Shown here: piece after piece, positions 34,849 to 43,248 of the stretch
How the letters are laid out: each line of letters starts with the position of its first letter
How positions within the stretch are numbered: position 1 is the first letter of the stretch
From: Nostoc favosum CHAB5714
GTDB taxonomy: Bacteria > Cyanobacteriota > Cyanobacteriia > Cyanobacteriales > Nostocaceae
Direction: 5' to 3'
DNA: 55,205 nt
NCBI RefSeq assembly: GCF_020829495.1
Contig: NZ_JAIVFQ010000047.1
Span: 1-55,205 of the forward strand
Notes under the pieces: generated by a model
Told to the model about the DNA's origin: nothing
Databases searched by the model: none
The model's input: the letters and a program-made list of their open reading frames with translations, nothing else
Program-made: the position numbers and the translations under genes

Positions 34849-36705
34849 TGTCAAATCAACCCGTTCTCTTTTGGCAAAAGGATAGCCATCACCACCAGTT
34901 GCGAGAAAGTTAAGGGTAACAGTGCGGAAGACCCGATTAGAGTCACCCACTAACTCTGCATTTTTAACCACGACATCAATAATTTTGCCTTTTCCATCTT
35001 TGATAGCAAGGGACTTGACACGCTTCCCGGCTGGCAAATCTGGGTCAAAGCTAAAGACTAATCCCGCTACTTGGGGAAAACTGCCAGGGGTAGCACCGGG
35101 TGCGATCGCTGCTACACTGTGTTCAATCACCGCCAGTAATTCCCCAGCATTCAGAGTAACTAAAGTCAAGCCGTTGTTGAAACGCAGAGCATTTGTGATA
35201 TCAAGTTGGGAAATTTCTTTTGCTTTCTTACCTGCCACAGGATTTGCTTGAGGTGGCAGTTTGATAACATCCTGTGAGCGAGTCGAACCTGCGGGAAAGG
35301 TATAGATACCGATATTGTCACGGATACCACCACCATTTTTGATAGAAATGACAGTTTTAGGATCATATCGCTTGGCGATCGCTAAATTAGCTTCGGCTGT
35401 CAAATTCCCTAAATTGGTTTCTTGTGTGCGGACATCACCCCGCCAGCCGTTGAGGAAAACGTTGGTTTTCCCGAAAATCTGACCATCTTGGGCAATAATT
35501 ACTTTTTTAAGTGCCTCTGTAATGGCGACAACTTTCGGGTCAGGTTTCGCACCTACAGCAGCTACACCTTTGGAATCAGTAGCATAAGCACCACTGATTT
35601 TGGAGTCAATACTAAACGGAATAATCACTCCATTGGCATCAAAGTTAACTACTAGACGACCAACATAGCGATAGTTTCCATCAGTATTAACTACGGCTAT
35701 CGGATTACCATCTGCTGCTTTTTTGAGGATTGGGTAAGTTCCAGCAGATTTATCACCCACTCGCAGACGGTCTGTTTTGTCGGCTAATAAGGTATTGGAA
35801 CCACCAGCAACAATAATATCTACTCCCTTGAGTAATCCTGCTAACTTTTGCTCAATCGCAATTTGCTGCATGTGCGCCAACAGAATGACTTTATTAATCT
35901 TTGGGTTTTTTGTCAGCAGTGTATCAACAGAAGTTTGAATTTCAGCAGCTAAGGCGGCGATGTCTGCGGCATCACGGTCATTAAATTCTTTAGGCAACAC
36001 AGTCACACCACCGGGAGAGGAAATAGTCCGCAGTGTGGGAGTTGTCGCCCCAACTACAGCAATTTTTTCGCCATTGAGGGTAATAATGGTGTTACGCACA
36101 ATCTTATTAGGAATTTTACTTGCTTCTTGTCCATCAGCAGTAACTAAGTTTGCCAGGTCTTTATCAGTGCTGAAGTCTAGATTTGTACTGAGATAGGGAA
36201 ACTTTGTACCTGGGTAATCTTCTTTAGGTCGGATTAAGTCAGCAACAAGACCCGTACCTAAGTCAAATTCGTGATTGCCAAATGCGATCGCACCAAAACC
36301 TAGAGCATTTAAAATTAAAATATCTCCTCTTCCCTGTCCACCAAAAACTGTGTCACTTGCAAATAAAAAAGGGCTGGGAATATAGGCATCTCCAGATGAA
36401 AGGATTAAGGTATTAGGATAATCAGGCTTGCCGTCACGATTTGCATCCTGATTTTTGAGTGCATTCAACACCGCAGAAAAGTTTGGTACATCCTTCAGCG
36501 CCGGAACACCTGCTTCTTGGTCGGAAGTATGTAAAAGTTGCAGTGTGAATCCAGTCTTAGGTGCTGTTCTGACTTGCGCCACACCACCACGAGTTCCTAT
36601 AAATAAAAAGATGCTAGATATCATTAGCCAGCTTAACTGGTTAGCATTTGAATGTCGGCTATTAAACTTACTTAAAAATCGGTTTTTATTATCTAAAAAA
36701 GACAT
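34840..36705 (-). CDS. 5'-nucleotidase/metallophosphatase, frameshifted near its C-terminus
   Basis: The reading frame has 621 residues. An N-terminal signal or TM segment (about 22-45) leads to a metallophosphoesterase domain: LLHTSDQEAG, SSGDAYIPSP, FGNHEFDLG, ILLAHMQQ. A 5'-nucleotidase C-terminal domain follows: LTAEANLAIAKRYDPKTVIS, IKNGGGIRDNIGIY, NGLTLVTLNAGELLAVIEHS. The usual GGHSH metal loop reads GGSNT. After VDLT the frame shifts (about 34845): the next frame reads ADKSKRTGLATFAADGSEQD and then GDVPPDKDTRIQNL, the natural end. So a 1-2 nt indel has removed about 60 C-terminal residues. Confidence 0.8.
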   Translation of the reverse strand: MSFLDNKNRFLSKFNSRHSNANQLSWLMISSIFLFIGTRGGVAQVRTAPKTGFTLQLLHTSDQEAGVPALKDVPNFSAVLNALKNQDANRDGKPDYPNTLILSSGDAYIPSPFLFASDTVFGGQGRGDILILNALGFGAIAFGNHEFDLGTGLVADLIRPKEDYPGTKFPYLSTNLDFSTDKDLANLVTADGQEASKIPNKIVRNTIITLNGEKIAVVGATTPTLRTISSPGGVTVLPKEFNDRDAADIAALAAEIQTSVDTLLTKNPKINKVILLAHMQQIAIEQKLAGLLKGVDIIVAGGSNTLLADKTDRLRVGDKSAGTYPILKKAADGNPIAVVNTDGNYRYVGRLVVNFDANGVIIPFSIDSKISGAYATDSKGVAAVGAKPDPKVVAITEALKKVIIAQDGQIFGKTNVFLNGWRGDVRTQETNLGNLTAEANLAIAKRYDPKTVISIKNGGGIRDNIGIYTFPAGSTRSQDVIKLPPQANPVAGKKAKEISQLDITNALRFNNGLTLVTLNAGELLAVIEHSVAAIAPGATPGSFPQVAGLVFSFDPDLPAGKRVKSLAIKDGKGKIIDVVVKNAELVGDSNRVFRTVTLNFLATGGDGYPFAKRERVDLTRC

Positions 36706-37102
36706 AATAAATTTTAGAGTTAATCAGTGATGAATAATTTTCTAGTTTATTACAACCAGAAGCTATAATATTTAACCAGTTCCGTGGGTTTAAGTCCCCC
36801 GGTTCAATAAAAATTTTGTTTTGTGTTGGGGTTAAATCCCCATTACAAAACAAAATTTACTGTCTTCGCAGCGGGGCGTTCGCGTTTAGCGTCTCGAAGA
36901 GAAGCCCATTACGAACTTGTACTGAGCGTAGCCGAAGTATTACGAATTACGAATTATTTAACCCCCAGCCATTCAGCGCAAATGTATGCTAAAATCATAT
37001 ATATTTTACTATTTATATTATTCGTTTTACATCTTTACAATAAAATCTGTAATTCTTTTCGTTTTATTTTCTTACTAAAATCGCGCATATTTTGTTGTAG
37101 TC
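36706..37102. repeat. Gap with a 70-bp repeat copy and TTACGAA-type repeats
   Basis: 36781-36850 is identical over 70 bp to 40821-40890 (TCCGTGGGTTTAAGTCCCCC ... TCCCCATTACAAAA). It is followed by a GC-rich dispersed block (about 36859-36959; TTCGCGTTTAGCGTCTCG, TACGAATTACGAATTATT). The ORF at 36823-37125 is repeat sequence and not a gene. Confidence 0.8.
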
Positions 37103-37837
37103 TCATACAGATTTATGGGCAATGAATGCAGCATGAGCTTTGGGCAGATTATACTCACCATAACTACGCACAATCTCAACTTGGAAACCAACTTGACGAA
37201 GTTTTTCTGCAATATCTGTCGCTTCATATAACTGCTGATAGTGTACTTCATCATCCCGCCTGTAGTGTTCTCCCACTTTACGAAAGGTGATAATTCTACG
37301 GGTAAGTATCCTCTCCTTTTGATCCTCCTTTTTTTCAACAAGTACTATCCAATCCTCTCCTTCATTGAATCCCTTAGTTGTAATTCCCGGTGCAATCTGT
37401 CCTGGCTCTGCAATGTCGAAAATTAAGACACCTCCAGAAGCTAAAGCGTTGTATATGCGGTCAAACAGATCAACCAGCGTTTGAAGATGGGGATCTGGAT
37501 CAAACAAGTAATTAAAGCATTCACTGATCGATATTACGGCATGACACGGTGAAATTTCAGCTTTGAAAAATGATTCGACTCGGAACTCTGCATCTGGCAC
37601 TCTTTTGCGAGCGATTTCAATCATTGACTGAGAGATATCAATTCCGAGAACACGATAATTAGCCTTCGTGAGTTCTTGCGCTGATAATCCACTTCCACAC
37701 CCCAAATCTACCACTAGCCCATCCCGGATTTCGCTCCGATGCAGGATTTCTATAATGCCGGGAGCAGATTTGAGAGCGTAATTACTATAACCGACATCAT
37801 GGATATATGCGAGATCGTCCTTGTACCACTCTTTCAT
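37103..37837 (-). CDS. Class I SAM-dependent methyltransferase
   Basis: The protein has 244 residues. Motif I is GLVVDLGCGSGLSAQEL (about 40-56), followed by YRVLGIDISQSMIEIA (motif II), an AVISISECFNYLFDPDP post-motif segment and GGVLIFDIAEPGQ. The C-terminal half is a beta insertion (RRIITFRKVGEHYRRDDEVH) typical of small-molecule or sarcosine/dimethylglycine-like methyltransferases. The substrate cannot be told. It starts 12 bp after the sulfonate-binding protein gene, so the two are probably co-transcribed. Confidence 0.85.
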   Translation of the reverse strand: MKEWYKDDLAYIHDVGYSNYALKSAPGIIEILHRSEIRDGLVVDLGCGSGLSAQELTKANYRVLGIDISQSMIEIARKRVPDAEFRVESFFKAEISPCHAVISISECFNYLFDPDPHLQTLVDLFDRIYNALASGGVLIFDIAEPGQIAPGITTKGFNEGEDWIVLVEKKEDQKERILTRRIITFRKVGEHYRRDDEVHYQQLYEATDIAEKLRQVGFQVEIVRSYGEYNLPKAHAAFIAHKSV

Positions 37838-37849
37838 ATTGCGACTCGT

Positions 37850-38932
37850 CTATTTATTCAATTTGCCTTGCCAAACAATTTCCTTAACTTTGATTTCTTT
37901 TGGGATCAATTTAATCTTGTAGAAGGTATCTGCAACCTCTTGTTGTTTCGTAATCACTTCATCTGTGAGCGGAAGTATATCATACTCACGTCGCTTTTCT
38001 GCGATTTCCAACACAGGAGCATCTATACCCAAAGCTGGGGAAAGAAATTTAGCAACTTCACTAGGATTATTCTTTGCCCATTCACTAACTTTCTTCACCT
38101 GATCGAGAACTCTTTTCAAGGCATCTGGCTTGGCATCAACAAAAGATTTTGCAGCCAGATAATAACCACGATTGGGAGCTAATCCCGTCGCGTTTATTAA
38201 AGTGCGTGCGCCTGTTGCTGCTTCTGCTGCGGCTAAGTAAGGGTCCCAAATTGCCCAAGCATCAACGTTTTTTCTCTCAAAAACAGCACGAGCATCGGCG
38301 GGAGTGAGAGTTACTTGTTGGATGTCACTGTACTGTACCCCTGCTTTTTCCAGTGCTTTCACCAATAGGTAGTTAGCATTAGAACCTTTGGCAAAAGCAA
38401 CTTTTTTGCCCTTGAGTTCAGCCACACTTTTAATAGGTGAATCCTTGGGCACTAGAATGGCTTCAGCCTTGGGACTCCAAGGATCGTAGGCAACATAAAC
38501 CAAAGGAATACCCCCAGCTTGAGCAAATATAGGTGGTGATTCTCCGGTATAGCCAAAATCAATGCTGCCTGCATTCAATGCCTCTAGGAGTGGGGGGCCA
38601 GCCGGAAATTCCGCCCAAGTTACGGAAGATCCTGAAGCTGCAAAGGCTTTCTCTAATTCCCCTCTCGCCTTCAGCGCATAGAGCACAGTTGACGCTTTCT
38701 GGTAGCCTATGCGAACTGTGGTATTGCTAGTTGCTGGACTCGGTGCTTGGGTTGTCTGCGGTGTGCCAGAGTTGTCGCTTGCGCTTGGAGAACAAGCAGA
38801 GACAGCCAGAGTTAAACTAAGTCCCACTGCAAACAGTAGAGAAAAAGTGCGGATTCTTCGTTGTTGGAACCTTTGCAGGAAGGCAAAAGCCATACCCAAC
38901 AGTCGGGTTGGAAAGAACTTAGTCAACATCAT
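37850..38932 (-). CDS. Aliphatic sulfonate ABC transporter substrate-binding lipoprotein (SsuA-like)
   Basis: The protein has about 360 residues. A long basic N-terminus and TM core end in the lipobox AVSAC (about residue 46), then a Ser/Thr/Pro linker. The NMT1/SsuA fold is clear: VRIGYQKASTVLYALKARG, VTWAEFPAGPPLLEALNAGS, IDFGYTGESPPIFAQAGG, LKGKKVAFAKGSNANYLLVK, AWAIWDPYLAAAEAATGA. It binds alkanesulfonates or taurine in the periplasm. GTG-ATG-ATG lie in tandem at 38935/38932/38929. A motif TACGGTAAATC lies about 70 bp upstream. No SsuB ATPase gene is in the window. Confidence 0.9.
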   Translation of the reverse strand: MMLTKFFPTRLLGMAFAFLQRFQQRRIRTFSLLFAVGLSLTLAVSACSPSASDNSGTPQTTQAPSPATSNTTVRIGYQKASTVLYALKARGELEKAFAASGSSVTWAEFPAGPPLLEALNAGSIDFGYTGESPPIFAQAGGIPLVYVAYDPWSPKAEAILVPKDSPIKSVAELKGKKVAFAKGSNANYLLVKALEKAGVQYSDIQQVTLTPADARAVFERKNVDAWAIWDPYLAAAEAATGARTLINATGLAPNRGYYLAAKSFVDAKPDALKRVLDQVKKVSEWAKNNPSEVAKFLSPALGIDAPVLEIAEKRREYDILPLTDEVITKQQEVADTFYKIKLIPKEIKVKEIVWQGKLNK

Positions 38933-39002
38933 CACTCTGCTTTCAGGGGTAAATTAATATCACACTTCAGCAAACTTACGGTATAACTCCGGCAAGCTTA
39001 TT

Positions 39003-39013
39003 GATTTACCGTA
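39003..39013 (-). promoter_or_regulatory. Shared upstream motif TACGGTAAATC (copy A)
   Basis: The motif reads TACGGTAAATC toward the SsuA-like gene at 38932, 71 bp from its start. The identical 11-mer precedes the other sulfonate operon (45857-45867) at 78 bp. An inverted TTACGGTAT at about 38976-38984 makes a dyad with copy A. It is a candidate operator or part of a promoter. Confidence 0.35.
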
Positions 39014-39124
39014 TGATTATGGAATGATAAAAATATCACATAATTAAAGCTGAAATGCAAGTTTATTCGCTGAAGAAAAATTTTCCCTAAAAGTTATAGC
39101 AACATCAAATCTAAACTCAATCAA

Positions 39125-39829
39125 ATGAAAAAGCACACGATGACAGATAATATTCTTGAACAACAAATTGAGTACTATCGCGCTAGAGCCAACGAATATG
39201 ATGAGTGGTTCTATAGGAAAGGACGCTACGATCGCAGTGCCCAAAACAACCAACGTTGGTTTGATGAAGTAGCTGTTATCAAAAATACATTACACCAAAT
39301 TGGCGTAGTGGATGATATTTTAGAGTTAGCATCTGGTACAGGTATCTGGACAGAGGAGCTTTTAAGTATCGGTAAAAAAATTACTGCGATCGATGCCTCT
39401 GAAGAAGTGATTGCAATTAATCGCTCGAAGTTAAATTCACCGAGTGTTGAATATCACCTAATCGATTTATTTTCATGGGAACCTGACACTGAATATGATT
39501 TAGTTTTCTTTGCCTTTTGGCTCTCTCATGTGCCGCCGAAATTACTCGATTCATTTTTGACGAAAGTCTATCAATCTGTTCGCATTAGTGGACAAGTATT
39601 TATCATTGACTCTCGCTTTGAACCGACATCCACGGCTAACAATCATATCCTGGAAGACGAGGGAAACATATATAAAACCCGTAAGTTAAATGATGGTCAA
39701 GAATTTAAAATTGTCAAAATTTTTTATCAGCCTGATGAACTTCAAGACAAGCTTAAAATAACAGGCTTTCAGGCTGAGGTAAAGGTGACAGATAACTATT
39801 TTATCTATGCACATGGAAGAAAGGTTTAA
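39125..39829 (+). CDS. Class I SAM-dependent methyltransferase
   Basis: The protein has 234 residues. Motif I is DDILELASGTGIWTEELL (about 64-81), motif II KITAIDASEEVIAI, then YDLVFFAFWLSHVPP and a post-motif VRISGQVFIIDSRFEP. The N-terminus EQQIEYYRARANEYDEWFYR is typical of this Nostoc methyltransferase group. ATG 39140 (MTDNILEQQ) is an alternative start. It is divergent from the SsuA-like gene. The substrate is unknown. Confidence 0.85.
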   Translation: MKKHTMTDNILEQQIEYYRARANEYDEWFYRKGRYDRSAQNNQRWFDEVAVIKNTLHQIGVVDDILELASGTGIWTEELLSIGKKITAIDASEEVIAINRSKLNSPSVEYHLIDLFSWEPDTEYDLVFFAFWLSHVPPKLLDSFLTKVYQSVRISGQVFIIDSRFEPTSTANNHILEDEGNIYKTRKLNDGQEFKIVKIFYQPDELQDKLKITGFQAEVKVTDNYFIYAHGRKV

Positions 39830-40223
39830 AAAATTCGTAATTCACACTATGCCTCACTGATTCAGTATCAACTAAATGCTATAGGAGTATCAGACGTATT
39901 TTTTCTAATGGAGACATCAATTCAACATGGTATGAGGAAGCTTCATCTGACTATTTTCCATGACACACTCCTTAAGTTCTGTACTGATGCTTGATCATGT
40001 ATATATATTTGTAATAACTATACAGATGACTGATGTGGGGCTAAAGGAGTAAAAATGAAATGTATTTTGATTTACAGCGAACAACGTTATCTAGAGCTAG
40101 GTGAACAGAAAGTTGAAAACCTTTTTTAAATTGAAGATAGGCTATTTATTGATTAATCTTACTTAACTATGATTGCCGAGCAAGCACAATAAAATCCACT
40201 AGCTGCCTAACAGACAGTTTGCA
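39830..40223. other. Gap with a possible 24-codon ORF
   Basis: 40055-40129 encodes MKCILIYSEQRYLELGEQKV plus ENLF after a strong AAAGGAG RBS, but it ends in an A/T run. It may be the remnant of a longer gene or chance. Nothing else is seen in this gap. Confidence 0.3.
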
Positions 40224-40583
40224 ATGCAAATTCTTAAAGTACTAACTAGAGTCTATCTTAGTCCGATAGATTTGGATGAGGCGATCGCCTTCTATGAAAA
40301 CCTGTTTACAGAAAAATGTTGGTTGTGGTTTCAATATTCCGAGGCTGAGTTGGAACTCGCAGGTGTAGGTTCTATTCTTTTAATTGCTGGTTCGGCAGAA
40401 GCACTCTCTTCATTCAAGAGTACACACGCAACATTTCTCGTTGACTCACTCAATGATTTTCGAGAAGCACTTATTCAGCAGGGTGCAGTGATTCTGGCCG
40501 AACCTAACAAAGTTCCCACTGGAGTCAATATGCGAGCAATGCATCCTGATGGAAGCATTATTGAGTATGTTGAGTTTGCTTGA
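40224..40583 (+). CDS. VOC-family (glyoxalase/bleomycin resistance-like) protein
   Basis: The protein has 119 residues. The paired beta-alpha-beta-beta-beta VOC fold is visible: VYLSPIDLDEAIAFYENLF, LELAGVGSILLIAG, ATFLVDSLNDFREALIQQGA, and GVNMRAMHPDGSIIEYVEFA with the C-terminal metal-ligand Glu (IEYVE). The first metal ligand position (usually His or Gln in strand 1) reads RVYLSP, so metal binding may be incomplete. Substrate unknown. Confidence 0.8.
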   Translation: MQILKVLTRVYLSPIDLDEAIAFYENLFTEKCWLWFQYSEAELELAGVGSILLIAGSAEALSSFKSTHATFLVDSLNDFREALIQQGAVILAEPNKVPTGVNMRAMHPDGSIIEYVEFA

Positions 40584-40671
40584 TTAATTTTTAGCCCAAA
40601 AAGGATCTTGGCATTACTTTATCACAAGGTTTTACCACCATATCCACAGGCACTGTAACATATTTGCAGAC

Positions 40672-40810
40672 ATAAGCAAATTACAAGCTCAAGAAAGTAT
40701 CATTTTCGATTTGAACGATACGCTAATTCTCAAAGTGGCAGATGTAGAAGCAGGTTTATTGGCAACCTGTGAGCGAACAAGCAAAAAATACGGAAGTCTT
40801 TTTTTTACGT
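40672..40810 (+). pseudogene. HAD-superfamily hydrolase fragment
   Basis: The frame reads ISKLQAQESIIFDLNDTLIL then KVADVEAGLLATCERTSKKY. The IIFDxxDTLI pattern is HAD motif I, but the second Asp position reads N (DLND). There is no start or continuation: the 70-bp repeat (40821) follows directly and cuts it. It is a dead N-terminal remnant. Confidence 0.6.
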
Positions 40811-40820
40811 TTAACTCCTG

Positions 40821-40890
40821 TCCGTGGGTTTAAGTCCCCCGGTTCAATAAAAATTTTGTTTTGTGTTGGGGTTAAATCCCCATTACAAAA
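40821..40890. repeat. 70-bp repeat TCCGTGGGTTTAAG...CATTACAAAA (copy 2)
   Basis: It is identical over 70 bp to 36781-36850. The ends (TTTAAGTCCCC / GGGGTTAAA) form an imperfect palindrome around AAAATTTTGTTTTG. It abuts the HAD remnant on the left and another MITE on the right. Confidence 0.85.
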
Positions 40891-40893
40891 CTT

Positions 40894-41035
40894 AATAGGA
40901 CTTACGCACGGGTAACGGAAAACGAACCACAGAGAAGCCAGTGCGCCCTTGCGGTTCCCCGACTTGAAGCAACTGGCGCGGCGCAGAGGTCACGGAGGAA
41001 TGAGAGTTTGAGAGGGTTTTTGCGTAAGTCCTATT
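40894..41035. mobile_element. MITE-like element with perfect 15-bp TIR AATAGGACTTACGCA
   Basis: AATAGGACTTACGCA (40894-40908) and TGCGTAAGTCCTATT (41021-41035) are perfect inverted repeats. Inside is the repeat ACCACAGAG...GCAGAGGTCACGGAGG, itself split by a 45-bp palindromic insert (40935-40979). TTACGAA tandem repeats follow (about 41039-41066). The remainder of the 40584-41289 gap has only the RRM gene's upstream region. Confidence 0.8.
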
Positions 41036-41289
41036 AATTACGAATTACGAATTACGAATTACGAATTATTTAATTATGTCCACGTACTTAGGGATGAATT
41101 TTACATTACTTTTTATAACAATTTTATCAACTCCCAGTAATTATTTAGCTTGCTATGTCATAATGGGAAGTGAGAATTAATTCGGCGACCGCGTTTGTTT
41201 TTATTATTGACAGGCTTTTTCCTTTTGGTATTCACAGACTTTTCTCCGAAATCTAAAACTCCACACATCTATGATTTGGGAGACAATTT

Positions 41290-41589
41290 ATGTCAGTTTA
41301 TGTAGGCAATCTTTCTTACGAAGTTACAGAAGAAGGTTTGAATTCTGTGTTTGCAGAATATGGTTCTGTAAAGCGGGTTCAGCTACCTACCGACCGTGAG
41401 ACAGGTCGTATGCGCGGCTTTGGTTTTGTGGAAATGGGCACAGATGCTGAAGAAACAGCTGCCATTGAAGCTCTTGATGGTGCTGAGTGGATGGGACGTG
41501 ACCTGAAAGTGAACAAGGCTAAACCCAGAGAAGACAGAGGTTCCTTTGGTGGAAATCGGGGAAACAATAGTTTCGGCAATCGTTACTAA
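41290..41589 (+). CDS. RRM RNA-binding protein with Gly-rich tail (Rbp family)
   Basis: The protein has 99 residues. One RRM has RNP2 VYVGNL (3-8) and RNP1 RGFGFVEM (about 42-49), followed by a short Gly/Arg/Asn-rich tail (GSFGGNRGNNSFGNRY). This is the cyanobacterial Rbp type, often cold-induced and proposed to act in RNA chaperoning and mRNA localisation. An AGGGAGA-type RBS (GGGAGACAATTT) lies before the ATG. A clear terminator follows at 41640. The gene is intact. Confidence 0.93.
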   Translation: MSVYVGNLSYEVTEEGLNSVFAEYGSVKRVQLPTDRETGRMRGFGFVEMGTDAEETAAIEALDGAEWMGRDLKVNKAKPREDRGSFGGNRGNNSFGNRY

Positions 41590-41639
41590 GATTTAGAGAT
41601 ATAGCTCTTAAAGCTAATCTATAAATTGAATTTAGTTGT

Positions 41640-41668
41640 GGCTCAGGCAGGAATGCTTGAGCCTTTTT
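41640..41668 (+). terminator. Terminator of the RRM gene
   Basis: GGCTCAGGCA (41640-41649) pairs with TGCTTGAGCC (41654-41663) with one G-T pair, followed by TTTTT. It is 50 bp after the stop. Confidence 0.88.
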
Positions 41669-41693
41669 GCTGCAAAAGTGGCTTGATAAAAAA

Positions 41694-43061
41694 TTAGGCG
41701 ATCGCAGCTTCACGAGTAGCAACTTTGCTAAACTGATTTACCGGACGAGGTAAACCGAGATTTTCGCGCAGGGTTCGTGCTTCATACTCTGTGCGGAACA
41801 GACCGCGACGTTGCAATTCAGGAATTACCAAGTCAACAAACTCATCCAATCCTCCGGGCAACCAAGGCGGCATGATATTAAAGCCATCTGCCCCGCCATT
41901 GACAAACCAATCTTCTAATTGATCGGCAATCTGTTCTGGTGTGCCCAAAATTTGACGATGCCCACGCGCTCCAGCTATCCATAAATACAGTTGTCGAATC
42001 GTTAAATTCTCTCTACGAGCCAGGTCAGTCAAAAGTTGCTGACGGCTTTTACCGCCGTTAGTCTCTGGTAAATCCGGCAACGGCCCGTCCAATGGATAGC
42101 CGGACAGGTCAAATCCACCGATCATTGAGCCAAGCAAATTTAAGCCGACTACCGGATCGATCAACTCCTGAATCTGATCGAATTTATCCTTAGCTTCTTG
42201 CTCAGTTTTGCCGATGACTGGGAATACACCAGGCATAATCTTAAGATGGTCAGGTGAGCGTCCGTATTGAACCAGTCTCCCCTTCACATCTGTATAAAAC
42301 GCCTGAGCTTCTGCCAGAGTCTGCTGGGCAGTGAAAATTACCTCCGCCGTTTGTGCAGCAAGATCCTTACCATCCTCGGAAGACCCAGCTTGAATGATCA
42401 CTGGATAACCCTGGATGGGACGCGCCACATTTAGCGGGCCGCGCACTGAAAAATGCTCGCCTTTGTGGTTGGGAACGTGGAGTTTATTTGGATCGAAGTA
42501 AATACCCGACTCTTTATCATGTAAGAAAGCATCATCCTCCCAACTATCCCAGAGCTTGGTGACAACATCCACAAACTCTTTGGCACGCTCATAACGTAGC
42601 GTATGCTCCATGTGCTTTTCCTGATTGAAGTTCAGCGCTTCAGCTTCGGTGGCAGAAGTCACGAGATTCCAACCGGCACGACCGCCGCTGAGATAATCTA
42701 GTGATGCAAACTTACGGGCGAGGTGATAAGGCTCGTTGTATGTAGTCGATACTGTTGCCGTCAAACCAATGTTTTCCGTCACCACAGACAGAGCCGACAA
42801 CAGGGTGAGAGGTTCAAAGTGGACGAGTTTACCATTGCGGCTCAAAACGTCGGCTCCTTGATTGCGGTCTCGCACAGCCACGCCGTCGGCAAAGAAGATC
42901 ATGTCAAATTTGCCCCGTTCCGCCGTCTGTGCCAGCCTTTTATAATGTTGAAAGTTCAAACCGCCATCAGCCTGCGCTTCGGGGTGTCGCCATGACGCAA
43001 CATGATGGCCAGTGCTTGGCAAGAATGCACCTAGTCTAAGTTGAGGTTTTTTCGTACTCAT
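41694..43061 (-). CDS. LLM flavin-dependent monooxygenase, NtaA/SnaA/DszA/SfnG-like
   Basis: The protein has 455 residues and a luciferase-like TIM barrel of the NtaA/SnaA/DszA branch: LGAFLPSTGHHVASWRHPEA, DMIFFADGVAVRD, FEPLTLLSALSVVTENIGLT, VSTTYNEPYHLARKFASLDY, GRAGWNLVTSATEAEALNF, PVIIQAGSSEDGKDLAA. This branch uses reduced FMN to oxidise sulfur or nitrogen compounds such as dibenzothiophene sulfone. It sits downstream of SsuA/SsuD, separated by a MITE (43086-43234), which supports an organosulfur role. The true substrate is unknown. Confidence 0.9.
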   Translation of the reverse strand: MSTKKPQLRLGAFLPSTGHHVASWRHPEAQADGGLNFQHYKRLAQTAERGKFDMIFFADGVAVRDRNQGADVLSRNGKLVHFEPLTLLSALSVVTENIGLTATVSTTYNEPYHLARKFASLDYLSGGRAGWNLVTSATEAEALNFNQEKHMEHTLRYERAKEFVDVVTKLWDSWEDDAFLHDKESGIYFDPNKLHVPNHKGEHFSVRGPLNVARPIQGYPVIIQAGSSEDGKDLAAQTAEVIFTAQQTLAEAQAFYTDVKGRLVQYGRSPDHLKIMPGVFPVIGKTEQEAKDKFDQIQELIDPVVGLNLLGSMIGGFDLSGYPLDGPLPDLPETNGGKSRQQLLTDLARRENLTIRQLYLWIAGARGHRQILGTPEQIADQLEDWFVNGGADGFNIMPPWLPGGLDEFVDLVIPELQRRGLFRTEYEARTLRENLGLPRPVNQFSKVATREAAIA

Positions 43062-43085
43062 GCTTTTTTGAATTTTGAATGTGTG

Positions 43086-43234
43086 ATATCATGTCCGCTT
43101 GATTACTTATTAAACCCGAAGAACCCCACCCCTTAATCCCCTCCCCGCTTGCTCTTAGGGGAGACAAAGCGTAGCTTTGGCGGGGTGGGGTGGAATGACT
43201 GTGGGAATCATAACTAATTATGCGGACATGATAT
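43086..43234. mobile_element. MITE-like element with TIR ATATCATGTCCGC (copy 2)
   Basis: The ends are the same as in copy 1 (25518-25695). Shared internal landmarks are CTTATTAAACCCGAAGAACC and TAACTAATTATGCGGACATG. It sits inside the ssu-type operon between ssuD and the LLM monooxygenase gene, where it could affect transcription. Confidence 0.8.
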
Positions 43235-43248
43235 GAATTACGAATTGC

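Noticed and set aside
36823..37125. 100-codon ORF between nucleotidase and methyltransferase
   Set aside because: Most of it is translated dispersed repeat, and it overlaps the methyltransferase 3' end.
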